Positions 51,984 to 60,517 of a stretch of DNA of 64,000 nucleotides are shown one piece after another. Where the stretch lies: positions 1 through 64,000 of the forward strand of contig CAZSXT010000019.1 in the NCBI GenBank assembly GCA_964611435.1, in the 5' to 3' direction. This stretch comes from JAYPHU01 sp964611435 (lineage in GTDB: Bacteria > Pseudomonadota > Alphaproteobacteria > Rhodospirillales > UBA2165). Position 1 is the stretch's first letter. Each line of letters begins with the position of its first letter. Below the pieces are notes generated by a model. That model saw only the letters and a program-made list of their open reading frames with translations, did no database searches and was not told the origin of the DNA. The position numbers were made by a program, and so were the translations under genes.

Positions 51984-52661
51984 CTAAATCATCGCCAGAT
52001 CGTGCAGGCTGCCCGCATCCTTGATGTAGAGGGTGCGCCCCTTGCGCTCGATGATCTTGCGCTGTTTCAGTCCGGCCATGATGCGGCCCACGGTTTCCCG
52101 CGCCAGGCCGACGCCGTTGCCGATATCGGATTGGGTTGGCACCTCGGCGATAATCAGGCCGCCCGATTGATCGGGGAGTGGTTTGGCCATGCGGAGAACC
52201 TCCAGACACACACGTTGTTCAGCGTCCAGTAAACTAAAATCGCTGATCCGGTCATTTGCCGCCCGGATAATTCGGGAGAGCCGACGCAGCAACGCTAGGG
52301 CCGCCGCCGGGTGGCTGGTCATGATGTCAATGAAGGCCTTGCCCGGCAGAGTGGCGATGATGCAGTTTGACTTGGTGATAACCCAAGCGGACCGGGGCAG
52401 TCCGTCAATGGCCGCCAATTCTCCGAACACGTCGCCGTCGCCGAGGGTCGCGTAGTCGACCGCCTTGCCCGCTTCGGAATAGTTTACCACTTGCGCCCGA
52501 CCGCTGACGATGACGTTGACGTCGTTCAGTTCGTCACCCCGGTTGATCACGTGCTCACCGGGCCCGCATTGGCGCCACCGGCACTTGGACTCCAGTGTCT
52601 CGCGAGCATCTTCCGGCAAATCTCGGAAAAGTTCAATACTTTCAAGGCTTTGATCAGTCAT
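51984..52661 (-). CDS. Crp/Fnr-family regulator
   Basis: A 225-residue regulator with an N-terminal cyclic-nucleotide-binding-like domain (ESKCRWRQCGPGEHVINRGDELNDVNVIVSGRAQVV, GDGDVFGELAAIDGLPRSAWVI) and a C-terminal HTH_CRP (TQSDIGNGVGLARETVGRIMAGLKQRKIIERKGRTLYI). The phosphate-binding segment GELAAIDGLPRSA retains the Glu-Leu and Arg-Ser of cAMP-type pockets. There is no Fnr-style cysteine cluster at the N-terminus. Divergent from miaA. Target genes unknown. Confidence 0.92.
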   Translation of the reverse strand: MTDQSLESIELFRDLPEDARETLESKCRWRQCGPGEHVINRGDELNDVNVIVSGRAQVVNYSEAGKAVDYATLGDGDVFGELAAIDGLPRSAWVITKSNCIIATLPGKAFIDIMTSHPAAALALLRRLSRIIRAANDRISDFSLLDAEQRVCLEVLRMAKPLPDQSGGLIIAEVPTQSDIGNGVGLARETVGRIMAGLKQRKIIERKGRTLYIKDAGSLHDLAMI

Positions 52662-52784
52662 GTGGCCCTATAACCCATGGCGGTTTTTTATATGTTCTCT
52701 GAACTATAGCGGAATTTCTCGGAAGTCACCGAGAAAAATCGCTCCGCGACTGGCAAGTTTTCATGACACAGGTATGATCCGCCC

Positions 52785-53720
52785 ATGATCGAGTCCGACC
52801 AGAAGCCGCTCCTCATCCTCGCCGGGCCGACGGCGAGCGGTAAATCCGGGCTTGCCCTGGCGGCGGCGGATCACTTCGATGGTGTCGTGATCAATTCCGA
52901 TTCCATGCAGGTCTACGCGGAACTGCGTATCATCACCGCGCGGCCGTCCGCAGAGGATGAGGCCCATGCGCCGCACGAGCTTTATGGTGTGATGCCCGCG
53001 GCGGAGCGGTGCTCGGCCGGGCGTTGGAGAGAGTTGGCTGTTGGGGCGATTGAGGAGGCTTGGGCGGAGAGCAAATTGCCGATCCTGGTCGGCGGGACCG
53101 GGCTGTACATAAAGGCGCTGCTGGAGGGGCTCAGCGAAATCCCCGAGGTGCCGGACGGCCTCCGACAGGAGGTGATCGCCCTCCATGAAGCCTTGGGCCC
53201 AGAGGCCTTTCACGCAAGGGTGGCCGAGGTGGACCCTGAGGCGGCGGCGCGCCTGCCGAGTGGGGACCGTCAGCGCCTGATCCGAGCCTATGAGGTGTTT
53301 CTGGCAACCGGGACTCCCCTGACCCAATGGCATCAGACGGCTCCGGCGACCCCCGATCTGGCGGCAGACACTTATACAATTCTTCTCGATCCACCGCGGG
53401 ACGAGCTCTACGCTCGGTGTGATGCAAGGCTGGAACAGATGCTGGCGAAAGGCGCGCTGGAGGAGGTTGGGGCGCTTATGGCGCTGTCTCTCGATCCATC
53501 CCTGCCGGCCATGAAAGCCCTCGGCGTGCCCGAGTTTATCGCCCATTTAAATGGGGAAAAAGAGTTGGAGCCAGCATTGGCCGCGGCCCAACAGTCCACC
53601 CGCAACTTCGCCAAGCGTCAAAACACCTGGTTTCGTAATCAATTTGGAAAGCCAAATGCGGTTTTTGCGCAATATTCGGAAAGAAAATTAGAAGAAATCT
53701 TTGCAGATATTCGTTTTTAG
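52785..53720 (+). CDS. miaA: tRNA dimethylallyltransferase
   Basis: A 311-residue enzyme adding dimethylallyl to A37 of tRNAs reading UNN codons. The P-loop ILAGPTASGKSGLALA, the substrate pocket VVINSDSMQVY, LVGGTGLYIKALLEGL and the C-terminal STRNFAKRQNTWFRNQ are diagnostic. It precedes ilvB, a common order in alphaproteobacteria, where degP or serB usually lies just upstream; here an accessory block intervenes. Confidence 0.96.
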   Translation: MIESDQKPLLILAGPTASGKSGLALAAADHFDGVVINSDSMQVYAELRIITARPSAEDEAHAPHELYGVMPAAERCSAGRWRELAVGAIEEAWAESKLPILVGGTGLYIKALLEGLSEIPEVPDGLRQEVIALHEALGPEAFHARVAEVDPEAAARLPSGDRQRLIRAYEVFLATGTPLTQWHQTAPATPDLAADTYTILLDPPRDELYARCDARLEQMLAKGALEEVGALMALSLDPSLPAMKALGVPEFIAHLNGEKELEPALAAAQQSTRNFAKRQNTWFRNQFGKPNAVFAQYSERKLEEIFADIRF

Positions 53721-53907
53721 GTGTTGACGCCCTAAGCCTAACCCTATAGGTTCCGCCAACTCGCGCCGCAAAACCTTGCTGGGAAGGGGCTTTGCGCGCG
53801 GGTTTTGTTTGGAGATTGATCTTGGCGCGCCTACCCAGAGGGAATTTTGCGCCGCAAAGAAGTTGTCCGGCAGGCCGAAAATGGCCATTGGACCCAAGGA
53901 GGAAGTC
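53721..53907 (+). promoter_or_regulatory. ilvB leader region with inverted repeat
   Basis: The 187-base miaA-ilvB gap contains GCAAAACC (about 53768-53775) and GGGTTTTG (about 53801-53808) facing each other across about 25 bases, and GCGCCGCAAA twice. It could form a regulatory hairpin. I found no leucine/valine/isoleucine-rich leader peptide here, unlike leuA. Confidence 0.35.
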
Positions 53908-55665
53908 ATGACCGAGAACCGGTATTCCGGCGGAGAAATCATTCTGAAAGCCTTGAGCGATCAGGATGTAGATGTCGTCTTCGGATATCCGGGGGGTGTG
54001 ACCCTGCCGTTGTACGACAAAATTTATTTACAGAATAAAGTCCGCCACATCCTGGTTGGCCACGAACAGGGCGGCGTGCACGCGGCCGAAGGCTATGCAC
54101 GCTCTACCGGGAAGCCCGGCGTTGTCTTGGCGACGTCTGGTCCCGGCGCGACCAATACGGTCACCGGTCTGGTGGACGCGATGATGGATTCTATACCGAT
54201 CGTTTGCCTGACCGGGCAGGTTGTTTCCAACCTGATTGGCAATGATGCGTTCCAGGAAGCGGACACGACCGGCATTACCCGCGCCGCGACCAAGCACAAT
54301 TATCTGGTTCAGTCGACGGATGATCTGGCCCGCGTCATGCACGAGGCGTTTTATGTGGCGACTCACGGTCGTCCCGGCCCGGTCCTGGTCGATATCCCGA
54401 AGGACATTATCCTCGGCGAAGGCCGTTATGTGGTTCCGGAAGACGTGAAACCTCGGAACTACAGCCCGACGACCAAGGGCGACCAGGAAAAGATCCAAGA
54501 GGCGTTTGAACTGCTGGCTAACGCCAAGAAGCCGATTATTTATGTCGGCGGCGGCGTGATCAATTCGGGCCCCGAAGCCTCCAAACTTGTGACCAAGCTG
54601 GTCCATCAGACCGGTTATCCGTGCACCACAACACTGATGGCGCTCGGCGCCTTCTCCGGCAATGATCCGCAGTTTATCGGTATGCCCGGGATGCACGGCA
54701 CCTACGAGGCCAACAAGGTCATGTATGATTGCGACGTCATGTTTAATGTTGGCGCACGCTTTGACGACCGGGTGACCGGCCGGGTGGACGCCTTCTCTCC
54801 GGGCTCGAAGAAAATTCATATCGATATCGACCCGTCGTCGATCAACAAAAATATTACCGTCGACGTGCCGATCATCGGCGATGCCGGCAGCGTGCTGCAG
54901 GATATTCTCGATCTCTGGAATGAGCGCAAGCCGCAGATTGATAAGCCGGCGCTAGAAGCCTGGTGGAAACAGATCGACGAATGGCGCGGCGTGGATTGCC
55001 TGGGCTTCGAACAGGGCCCGGAAATTATCAAGCCGCAACATGCTTTGGTCCGCCTGCAGGGAATCCTACGGGGCCGGGATTACTATGTCACCACCGATGT
55101 GGGTCAGCACCAGATGTGGTCGGCGCAGTATCTGCTGTTTGACGAGCCGAACCGCTGGATGACCTCCGGCGGGCTCGGCACCATGGGTTACGGCGTGCCG
55201 GCGGCCATGGGCGTGCAGGTCGCGCATCCGGACTCCGACGTTGTCTGCGTGACCAGCGAAGGTTCTCTGATGATGAACATCCAGGAGATGAACACCATCG
55301 CCAAGAACAAGCTGCCGGTGAAGATCCTCAATCTGAACAATCAGATTCTGGGTATGATCCGCCAGTGGCAGGAACTGTTTCATGACAATCATGAATCCGA
55401 ATGTGATCTGTCGGGTGGTCCCGACTTTATCAAGCTGGCGGAAGCGTTCGGCTTTACGGCACTGAGCGCCACAAACCCGGATGAAGTGGACGATGCCCTC
55501 TCGGAGATGCTGAACACTGATGGTCCGGTATTCCTGAATATGGCGGTCGCCCGGGATGAGAACGTGTTCCCGATGATCCCGGCAGGTGCGCCTCATAACG
55601 AGATTGTTCTGGGTCCGAACCAGCAAATGAATATGAAGGACGACAAGGCCAATGTAATGGCCTAA
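53908..55665 (+). CDS. ilvB: Acetolactate synthase, large catalytic subunit
   Basis: A 585-residue ThDP enzyme for the first common step of branched-chain amino acid synthesis. Motifs: VVFGYPGGVTLPLYD, the catalytic Glu in VGHEQGGVHAAEGYA, GVVLATSGPGATN, GARFDDRVTGR (FAD) and LNNQILGMIRQWQELF. The ThDP/Mg motif reads CVTSEGSLMMN where E. coli IlvI has TGDGSIQMN, a noticeable change. ATG at 53908 follows AAGGAGGAAGTC. The upstream frame from 53776 is not conserved. Operon ilvB-ilvH-ilvC. Confidence 0.95.
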   Translation: MTENRYSGGEIILKALSDQDVDVVFGYPGGVTLPLYDKIYLQNKVRHILVGHEQGGVHAAEGYARSTGKPGVVLATSGPGATNTVTGLVDAMMDSIPIVCLTGQVVSNLIGNDAFQEADTTGITRAATKHNYLVQSTDDLARVMHEAFYVATHGRPGPVLVDIPKDIILGEGRYVVPEDVKPRNYSPTTKGDQEKIQEAFELLANAKKPIIYVGGGVINSGPEASKLVTKLVHQTGYPCTTTLMALGAFSGNDPQFIGMPGMHGTYEANKVMYDCDVMFNVGARFDDRVTGRVDAFSPGSKKIHIDIDPSSINKNITVDVPIIGDAGSVLQDILDLWNERKPQIDKPALEAWWKQIDEWRGVDCLGFEQGPEIIKPQHALVRLQGILRGRDYYVTTDVGQHQMWSAQYLLFDEPNRWMTSGGLGTMGYGVPAAMGVQVAHPDSDVVCVTSEGSLMMNIQEMNTIAKNKLPVKILNLNNQILGMIRQWQELFHDNHESECDLSGGPDFIKLAEAFGFTALSATNPDEVDDALSEMLNTDGPVFLNMAVARDENVFPMIPAGAPHNEIVLGPNQQMNMKDDKANVMA

Positions 55666-55713
55666 GGGCCAGCCCGGAACGAACCTTAGATAAGAACAGA
55701 AAGATGTGAATGG

Positions 55714-55733
55714 CCGCCCTCGGTCGAGGGCGG
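55714..55733 (+). other. Perfect hairpin in the ilvB-ilvH gap
   Basis: CCGCCCTC-GGTC-GAGGGCGG, 20 bases before the ilvH ATG, with no T tract. It may stabilise mRNA ends or modulate ilvH translation rather than terminate. Confidence 0.5.
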
Positions 55734-55753
55734 TGGAGAAGTGGAAATAGAAG

Positions 55754-56272
55754 ATGGCGGAAGAAGAGAAACAAGAGCTTATCACCACGACCTTTTCGGT
55801 CATGGTGGATAACGAAGCCGGGGTGTTGCACCGGATCGTCGGCCTGTTTTCGGGACGGGGCTACAATATCGAGAGCCTGACCGTGTCCGAGGTCGATAAG
55901 ACAGAGCGGCGCTCCAAAATCACCATTGTGACCAACGGTACGCAGCAGATCATCGATCAGATCCGCGCCCAGCTTGAACGTTTGGTGCCGGTGCACCGGG
56001 TGTCCAACCTTACAGAGGATGGCCGCTCCGTGCAGCGGGAGCTTGGGCTCATCAAGGTGCACTGCACAGATGATGACCGGGTTGAATCTATGAAGATAGC
56101 TGATAAATACTCGGCCGCAGTCGTGGACAGCACGCCGGAATCCTTCGTATTCGAAGTGGTGGGCAGTGCGCAAACAGTCGATAAATTCATCGATCTCATG
56201 AAGCCCTTCGGGCTGGTCGATGTGTCGCGGACGGGCATCGTCGCCATCGCCCGCGGCGGAGAGGAAATGTAA
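55754..56272 (+). CDS. ilvH: Acetolactate synthase, small regulatory subunit
   Basis: A 172-residue regulatory subunit. The N-terminal ACT domain (TFSVMVDNEAGVLHRIVGLFSGRGYNIESLTV) binds valine for feedback inhibition, and the C-terminal domain (ELGLIKVHCTDDDRVESMKIAD, DLMKPFGLVDVSRTGIVAIARG) completes the family layout. It activates the large subunit. 88 bases after ilvB, including a hairpin. Confidence 0.96.
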   Translation: MAEEEKQELITTTFSVMVDNEAGVLHRIVGLFSGRGYNIESLTVSEVDKTERRSKITIVTNGTQQIIDQIRAQLERLVPVHRVSNLTEDGRSVQRELGLIKVHCTDDDRVESMKIADKYSAAVVDSTPESFVFEVVGSAQTVDKFIDLMKPFGLVDVSRTGIVAIARGGEEM

Positions 56273-56329
56273 TTTTTGATCAAGGCCCTCGTTGGTGCGG
56301 GGGCAGGGGAGAAGGAAGGAAAGATCGCC

Positions 56330-57355
56330 ATGCGAGTTTTTTATGACAGAGACGCCGACGTCAATCTGATTAAGACCAAGAAGGTTGCCATTGTCGGCTA
56401 TGGTAGCCAGGGCCACGCCCATGCGCTGAACCTGCGGGACAGCGGCGTGACCGAAATCGCGGTTGCGCTCCGGCAGGGTTCCGGCAGCATCGCCAAGGCC
56501 GAAGCCGAGGGCCTGAAGGTCATGACCCCGGCGGAAGCCGCCGGTTGGGCCGATGTGCTGATGATTCTGGCCCCGGATGAAATCCAGGCCGATCTCTATA
56601 ACGAGGAAATTCACGCCAATTTGAAGGACGGCGCAGCGATTGCTTTCGCTCACGGCCTATCGGTTCATTTCGGCCTGATTGTTCCGCCGGAAGGTGTGGA
56701 CGTGTTCATGATCGCACCGAAGGGACCCGGCCACACGGTCCGTTCCGAATTTGCGCGCGGCGCCGGTGTGCCGTGCCTGGTCGCGGTGGCGCAGGACGCC
56801 AGCGGTGGCGCTTTGGATGTGGCTCTCTCCTACGGTAGCGCTATTGGCGGTGGCCGGTCCGGCATTATCGAAACGACGTTTAAGGAAGAATGCGAGACCG
56901 ACCTGTTCGGTGAGCAGACGGTGCTCTGCGGCGGTCTCACTTCGTTGATCACGGCGAGCTGGGAAACCCTGGTCGAAGCCGGCTACGCGCCGGAGATGGC
57001 CTATTTCGAATGCCTGCATGAGGTGAAGCTTATTGTCGATCTGATGTATGAAGGCGGCATCGCGAACATGCGCTATTCGATCTCCAACACGGCTGAATAT
57101 GGTGACTACACCAGCGGCCCTCGGGTGATTGATCCCAGCGTCAAGGAGCGGATGAAAGAGGTGCTGGAAGATATTCAGTCCGGCAAGTTCGTTCAGGACT
57201 GGATGATGGAAAACAAGGTCGGCGCCCCGCGCTTCAAGGCCATGCGCCGCCGCGCCGCCGAACACGACATCGAAAAGGTCGGACAGAAGCTCCGCGACAT
57301 GATGCCTTGGATTGGCGAAAACGCTCTGGTCGATAAGAATAAGACCAGCGGTTAA
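56330..57355 (+). CDS. ilvC: Ketol-acid reductoisomerase, class I
   Basis: A 341-residue Mg2+/NAD(P)H enzyme converting acetolactate to dihydroxyisovalerate. The Rossmann motif is VAIVGYGSQGHAHALNLRDSG. The knotted C-domain has FAHGLSVHFG, APKGPGHTVRSEF, the metal-binding ETDLFGEQTVLCGG and ECLHEVKLIVDLMYEGG. The short length marks class I. ATG at 56330 follows GAAGGAAAGATCGCC. A strong terminator follows. Confidence 0.97.
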   Translation: MRVFYDRDADVNLIKTKKVAIVGYGSQGHAHALNLRDSGVTEIAVALRQGSGSIAKAEAEGLKVMTPAEAAGWADVLMILAPDEIQADLYNEEIHANLKDGAAIAFAHGLSVHFGLIVPPEGVDVFMIAPKGPGHTVRSEFARGAGVPCLVAVAQDASGGALDVALSYGSAIGGGRSGIIETTFKEECETDLFGEQTVLCGGLTSLITASWETLVEAGYAPEMAYFECLHEVKLIVDLMYEGGIANMRYSISNTAEYGDYTSGPRVIDPSVKERMKEVLEDIQSGKFVQDWMMENKVGAPRFKAMRRRAAEHDIEKVGQKLRDMMPWIGENALVDKNKTSG

Positions 57356-57375
57356 TCCAACCGAGACGTAAATGT

Positions 57376-57406
57376 AAAAGGCCGGTCACGGGGACCGGCC
57401 TTTTCT
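57376..57406. terminator. Rho-independent terminator after ilvC (bidirectional)
   Basis: AAAAGGCCGGTC (57376-57387) pairs with GACCGGCCTTTT (57393-57404). A-rich and T-rich flanks make it usable by ilvC on plus and by the cytochrome P460-like gene on minus. Confidence 0.92.
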
Positions 57407-57426
57407 TATGCGCGTTATGCGAAGGG

Positions 57427-57969
57427 CTATTTTTCGGTGAGGGTAATCATATCGTCGCCACCGGTGGCCTTGTGGCACGCAATGCAGCCTTTTTCGCCGC
57501 CCTTCATGAAGCGGCCGGCAATGGCGACGCCGGTCGGAGTCTTATCCTGGTTGCCGTTGGCCCGGTACTTGGCCCAGAACCAGTCCTTGTTCTCGGCGTC
57601 GTAGCCGGCTTCCCGCTTGAACATGACCGTATAGGCGTCCAGGAATTTATTGGGATCGGCAAACACGGCATCGACCTCCAGGTCTTTGCCCATGTGGTTG
57701 CTTTTCACCAGCACCTGGGCGGTTCGCCCATCCACGGTGATGTTGGTGCCGAGCACCTGTTGGATCCCGCCATGGGGCGGGCTGCCCTCGAACGGCTGGG
57801 TGTGGATGCGGTTTGGACCCACCAGCTTATTGTCGGCCAGAACGGACCAGAGCTTCTTGGCGAAGGCGACATCTTCGGCGCCGCCGAACGGTTTGTTTTG
57901 AGCAACGGCGCTGGTCGAGATCATCCCGGCCAGCGCGGCCGCCACGGAGAGTTTGATCAGATGTTTCAC
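57427..57969 (-). CDS. Cytochrome P460-family c-type haem protein
   Basis: A 180-residue secreted protein. It has a Sec signal peptide (MKHLIKLSVAAALAGMISTS then AVAQ), a beta-rich P460-type domain (VLGTNITVDGRTAQVLVKSN, DWFWAKYRANG) and a C-terminal c-type haem site GCIACHKATGGDDMI. P460-family proteins oxidise hydroxylamine or bind NO in the periplasm. The start is GTG at 57969. It is last on the minus strand after the reductive-dehalogenase-like gene (151-base gap), so co-transcription is uncertain. Confidence 0.85.
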   Translation of the reverse strand: MKHLIKLSVAAALAGMISTSAVAQNKPFGGAEDVAFAKKLWSVLADNKLVGPNRIHTQPFEGSPPHGGIQQVLGTNITVDGRTAQVLVKSNHMGKDLEVDAVFADPNKFLDAYTVMFKREAGYDAENKDWFWAKYRANGNQDKTPTGVAIAGRFMKGGEKGCIACHKATGGDDMITLTEK

Positions 57970-58120
57970 GGTTAAGTCCTAGCTGTTTGAGAATTGCACA
58001 GGTGCCCGCGATTAATCGGGGCATAAATTTTATGGCCTATTCTCAGTCCAACGGACAGGTGACCTTACGGGGAGTTGAGCCGTCGTGAGCTCACGAAGGG
58101 TCACAGATGCGAGAGGGAGG

Positions 58121-59101
58121 TTATTTCAGCCGGTTTCGCCGGCCCAGCATCTTGTCCATCAGCTTCGGCGCGCGGCCCGGCGTGGACCACGGGCACTTGG
58201 TAATGCAGATGGCGCAGCCCAGCGCTTCGCCGAAATAGGGGATGCATTTGTCGAAATTGACGAACCATTTCTTCTCGCCGCGCACGGTCTGTTTTTCCGG
58301 GAAGATGGCGCCCGGCGGACAGGCTTTGACGCAGACCTGGCAATTGGCGCAGAAATCCTCTGCGCCGATATCCTTGGGGGCGTCGGCGATCAGCGGTATG
58401 TCCGTGGTGACCGCGGAAAGCCTGAACGAGGAGCCGTAGACATCGTTTATGAGAGAGCCGTGCTTGCCGAGCGTTCCCAGACCGGCAGCAATGGCGCCCG
58501 GCATCATGCTGAGCGCAGAGGCAAATGGCCCTGCCCAGGCCTTCGCGTCATAGCCCTGGCCCAAAATAAAGTTGGCGACTTCGCGGCAGACTCGGGCGGC
58601 GCGATTGTATTGCCGGGCCACTTCCACCGCATTGCGAGGATTGTCCAATGACGGCGGCAGGTTGTTAAGCTCGTCGTGATCCATGGCGACGCCGAACACG
58701 ATCAGCCAGGGGTGGTCCAACTCGTAGCCTTCATAAATATACATCGGGTCCATGGGCGTAACGCCGACCAGGTCTGCTTCGTGGGCGAGGGCGAACTCCT
58801 TCATGGCCGCTGTCCAGTCTTCGGGGGACTTTTCCACCTTGGCTGGGGCCTTCTCCACTTCTTTGGGGCCGCGTGGCGCGTCGTGGGAATAATGTTCGAT
58901 GATCTCCGGGGAGCGCCGCTGAATGGCGATTACCTCATATTGCAGTTCACCGAACTCATGCCGATCCGCCGGGTGCCAGAAGAACGGCGACGGCCGGCGT
59001 GGCGTCTCTTCGCCCAATCCGTTCACCGTGTTGCCCGAGAGGTGTTTGGGCAGCAGCGCGGCAAAGTCATCGTATTTTTCAGGCAGCGGTTTATCGCTCA
59101 T
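58121..59101 (-). CDS. Reductive-dehalogenase-like [4Fe-4S] protein
   Basis: A 326-residue cytoplasmic protein of the reductive dehalogenase/QueG superfamily. Two ferredoxin-type cluster motifs are visible: CANCQVCVKACPPGAI and CIPYFGEALGCAICITKCPW. The preceding domain (about 90-255), with GLGTLGKHGSLINDVYGSSF and RLSAVTTDIPL, matches the cobalamin-binding nitroreductase-like fold of these enzymes. It lacks the Tat signal and the RdhB anchor of respiratory dehalogenases, and lacks the C-terminal NAD(P)H reductase of BhbA-type ones, so electrons must come from a partner. Role as an aromatic dehalogenase is likely but unproven. It begins 2 bases after the CoA ligase stop. Confidence 0.8.
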   Translation of the reverse strand: MSDKPLPEKYDDFAALLPKHLSGNTVNGLGEETPRRPSPFFWHPADRHEFGELQYEVIAIQRRSPEIIEHYSHDAPRGPKEVEKAPAKVEKSPEDWTAAMKEFALAHEADLVGVTPMDPMYIYEGYELDHPWLIVFGVAMDHDELNNLPPSLDNPRNAVEVARQYNRAARVCREVANFILGQGYDAKAWAGPFASALSMMPGAIAAGLGTLGKHGSLINDVYGSSFRLSAVTTDIPLIADAPKDIGAEDFCANCQVCVKACPPGAIFPEKQTVRGEKKWFVNFDKCIPYFGEALGCAICITKCPWSTPGRAPKLMDKMLGRRNRLK

Positions 59102-59103
59102 GA

Positions 59104-60402
59104 TCAGCTCCGTTCATCCACGAACCGGGGGGCCTTGATACTGGCTTCGAACGCCTTGGCGAGCGTGCCCAGTTCCTGCACGTCGATGATGGCGCTGATT
59201 TCGAACACCCGTTTGATCTCGTCACTAATGGCGGCGGCGACGGCATCCGTATCTGCGCCGCGTTTGATCTCGATTTTCACCCGCATGTTCTCCAGATCGT
59301 CATCACCGGTTTCCAGAATCGCCTGGAAATCGTTGATGTCCGGATTGCGGAAGATGAAGTCCTCGAACTCCGAATGGTTCAGGTTGACGCCGCGAATCTT
59401 GAAGAAGCCGGTGGTGCGCGCCGCGTGCTGAATCATGGGGAACAGTTCGGCGATCTTACCGCTGCTCTTGCCCTTTTCGATCAGACGGACGATGTCTCCC
59501 GAATTCCAGCGTAAAAACGGTGTCGCGTTGTTGGTGAATAGAGGCGTGACACAGAAGGTGCCCGTTTCGCCCTCGGGTAATATCTCGCCGGTGTCCTCGT
59601 CCACCACTTCGCAATAATACATATCAGACCAGATATGAATGCCGTCATGGGCGTCGCCTTCGCAGCCCATCAAACCGGCCTCGCTCATGCCAAACACGTC
59701 ATAGACTTTCGCGCCCCAGCGCCGGGCCAATTTTTCCCGCTTGGCGTCGGACAGGGTCTCCGCCGAGCAGATGACAATCCTCACCGAGCTCTCGGAGAGA
59801 TCGATGCCTTTGGTGTCCGCCACGTTTACCAGATGCAGGGCAAAACTGGACATGGAAATCAGCACGGTTGGTTTCAGCGCCAGGATCAGATCGACCTGCG
59901 CTTCCGAGGGCACCGCGTTGCCGGCGCCAACCCAGTTCATACCAACATGCTGCTGATGGGCGCTGCGGGCCCAAATTTGGCCGGCCGGGTGAATGCCCAG
60001 CGGAAACGAGATGTGGCACAAATCGCCAGCTTTGATGTTGATGAACGGATAGGTCCGCGCCCAGCTTTCCAGCCCGTAGTTCACGTCGTCGAAGGTGCGT
60101 GGGTAGAACACCGGTTTGCCGGTGGTGCCGCCAGACCGCCAGTATTCGGCGATGTCGGTAGCGGAGGCGACATTAAAGTTCGCCATGAACTCTTCATGGT
60201 TGAATTCCCTCAGCACATCTTTGGTGACTATGGGGATCCGGCTCCAGACCTCTGGCTCGTCCAGATGGTTTTCATCGATATGGTCGAGCTTGCCCTTATA
60301 CCATCTGGCCGACTTGGCGCGTTCAAAAGCGATCTTCTTCCGTTCGGACTGAACGCGCCGGATATCGGCGCGGTTTTCGGGGATGGGAAGCAGCGGGGCC
60401 AT
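59104..60402 (-). CDS. Phenylacetate-CoA ligase family AMP-forming ligase
   Basis: A 432-residue adenylate-forming enzyme of the PaaK type. The ATP loop is YWRSGGTTGKPVFYPR; other motifs are YDVFGMSEAGLMGCE, GETGTFCVTPL, RWNSGDIVRL and FKIRGVNLNHSEFED with a C-terminal PaaK-like domain. It activates an aromatic acid to its CoA thioester. ATG at 60402 follows GAGGAGGA. It is first gene of a unit with the reductive-dehalogenase-like gene and is divergent from the salicylyl-CoA hydroxylase-like fusion, whose substrate it probably provides. Confidence 0.9.
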   Translation of the reverse strand: MAPLLPIPENRADIRRVQSERKKIAFERAKSARWYKGKLDHIDENHLDEPEVWSRIPIVTKDVLREFNHEEFMANFNVASATDIAEYWRSGGTTGKPVFYPRTFDDVNYGLESWARTYPFINIKAGDLCHISFPLGIHPAGQIWARSAHQQHVGMNWVGAGNAVPSEAQVDLILALKPTVLISMSSFALHLVNVADTKGIDLSESSVRIVICSAETLSDAKREKLARRWGAKVYDVFGMSEAGLMGCEGDAHDGIHIWSDMYYCEVVDEDTGEILPEGETGTFCVTPLFTNNATPFLRWNSGDIVRLIEKGKSSGKIAELFPMIQHAARTTGFFKIRGVNLNHSEFEDFIFRNPDINDFQAILETGDDDLENMRVKIEIKRGADTDAVAAAISDEIKRVFEISAIIDVQELGTLAKAFEASIKAPRFVDERS

Positions 60403-60517
60403 TCATTCCTCCTCAAGTGCTCATTTTGAGCCGGCCGTTCGTGTTGGCCTTATGGACGCTACTTTAATACCTTACACGGGAAGATAAACCGAATTAGCGG
60501 CAACAGGGATTTCGGGT

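Noticed and set aside
60403..60517. Cobalamin riboswitch before the ligase/dehalogenase unit
   Set aside because: The 115-base gap is too short and has no B12-box-like sequence.
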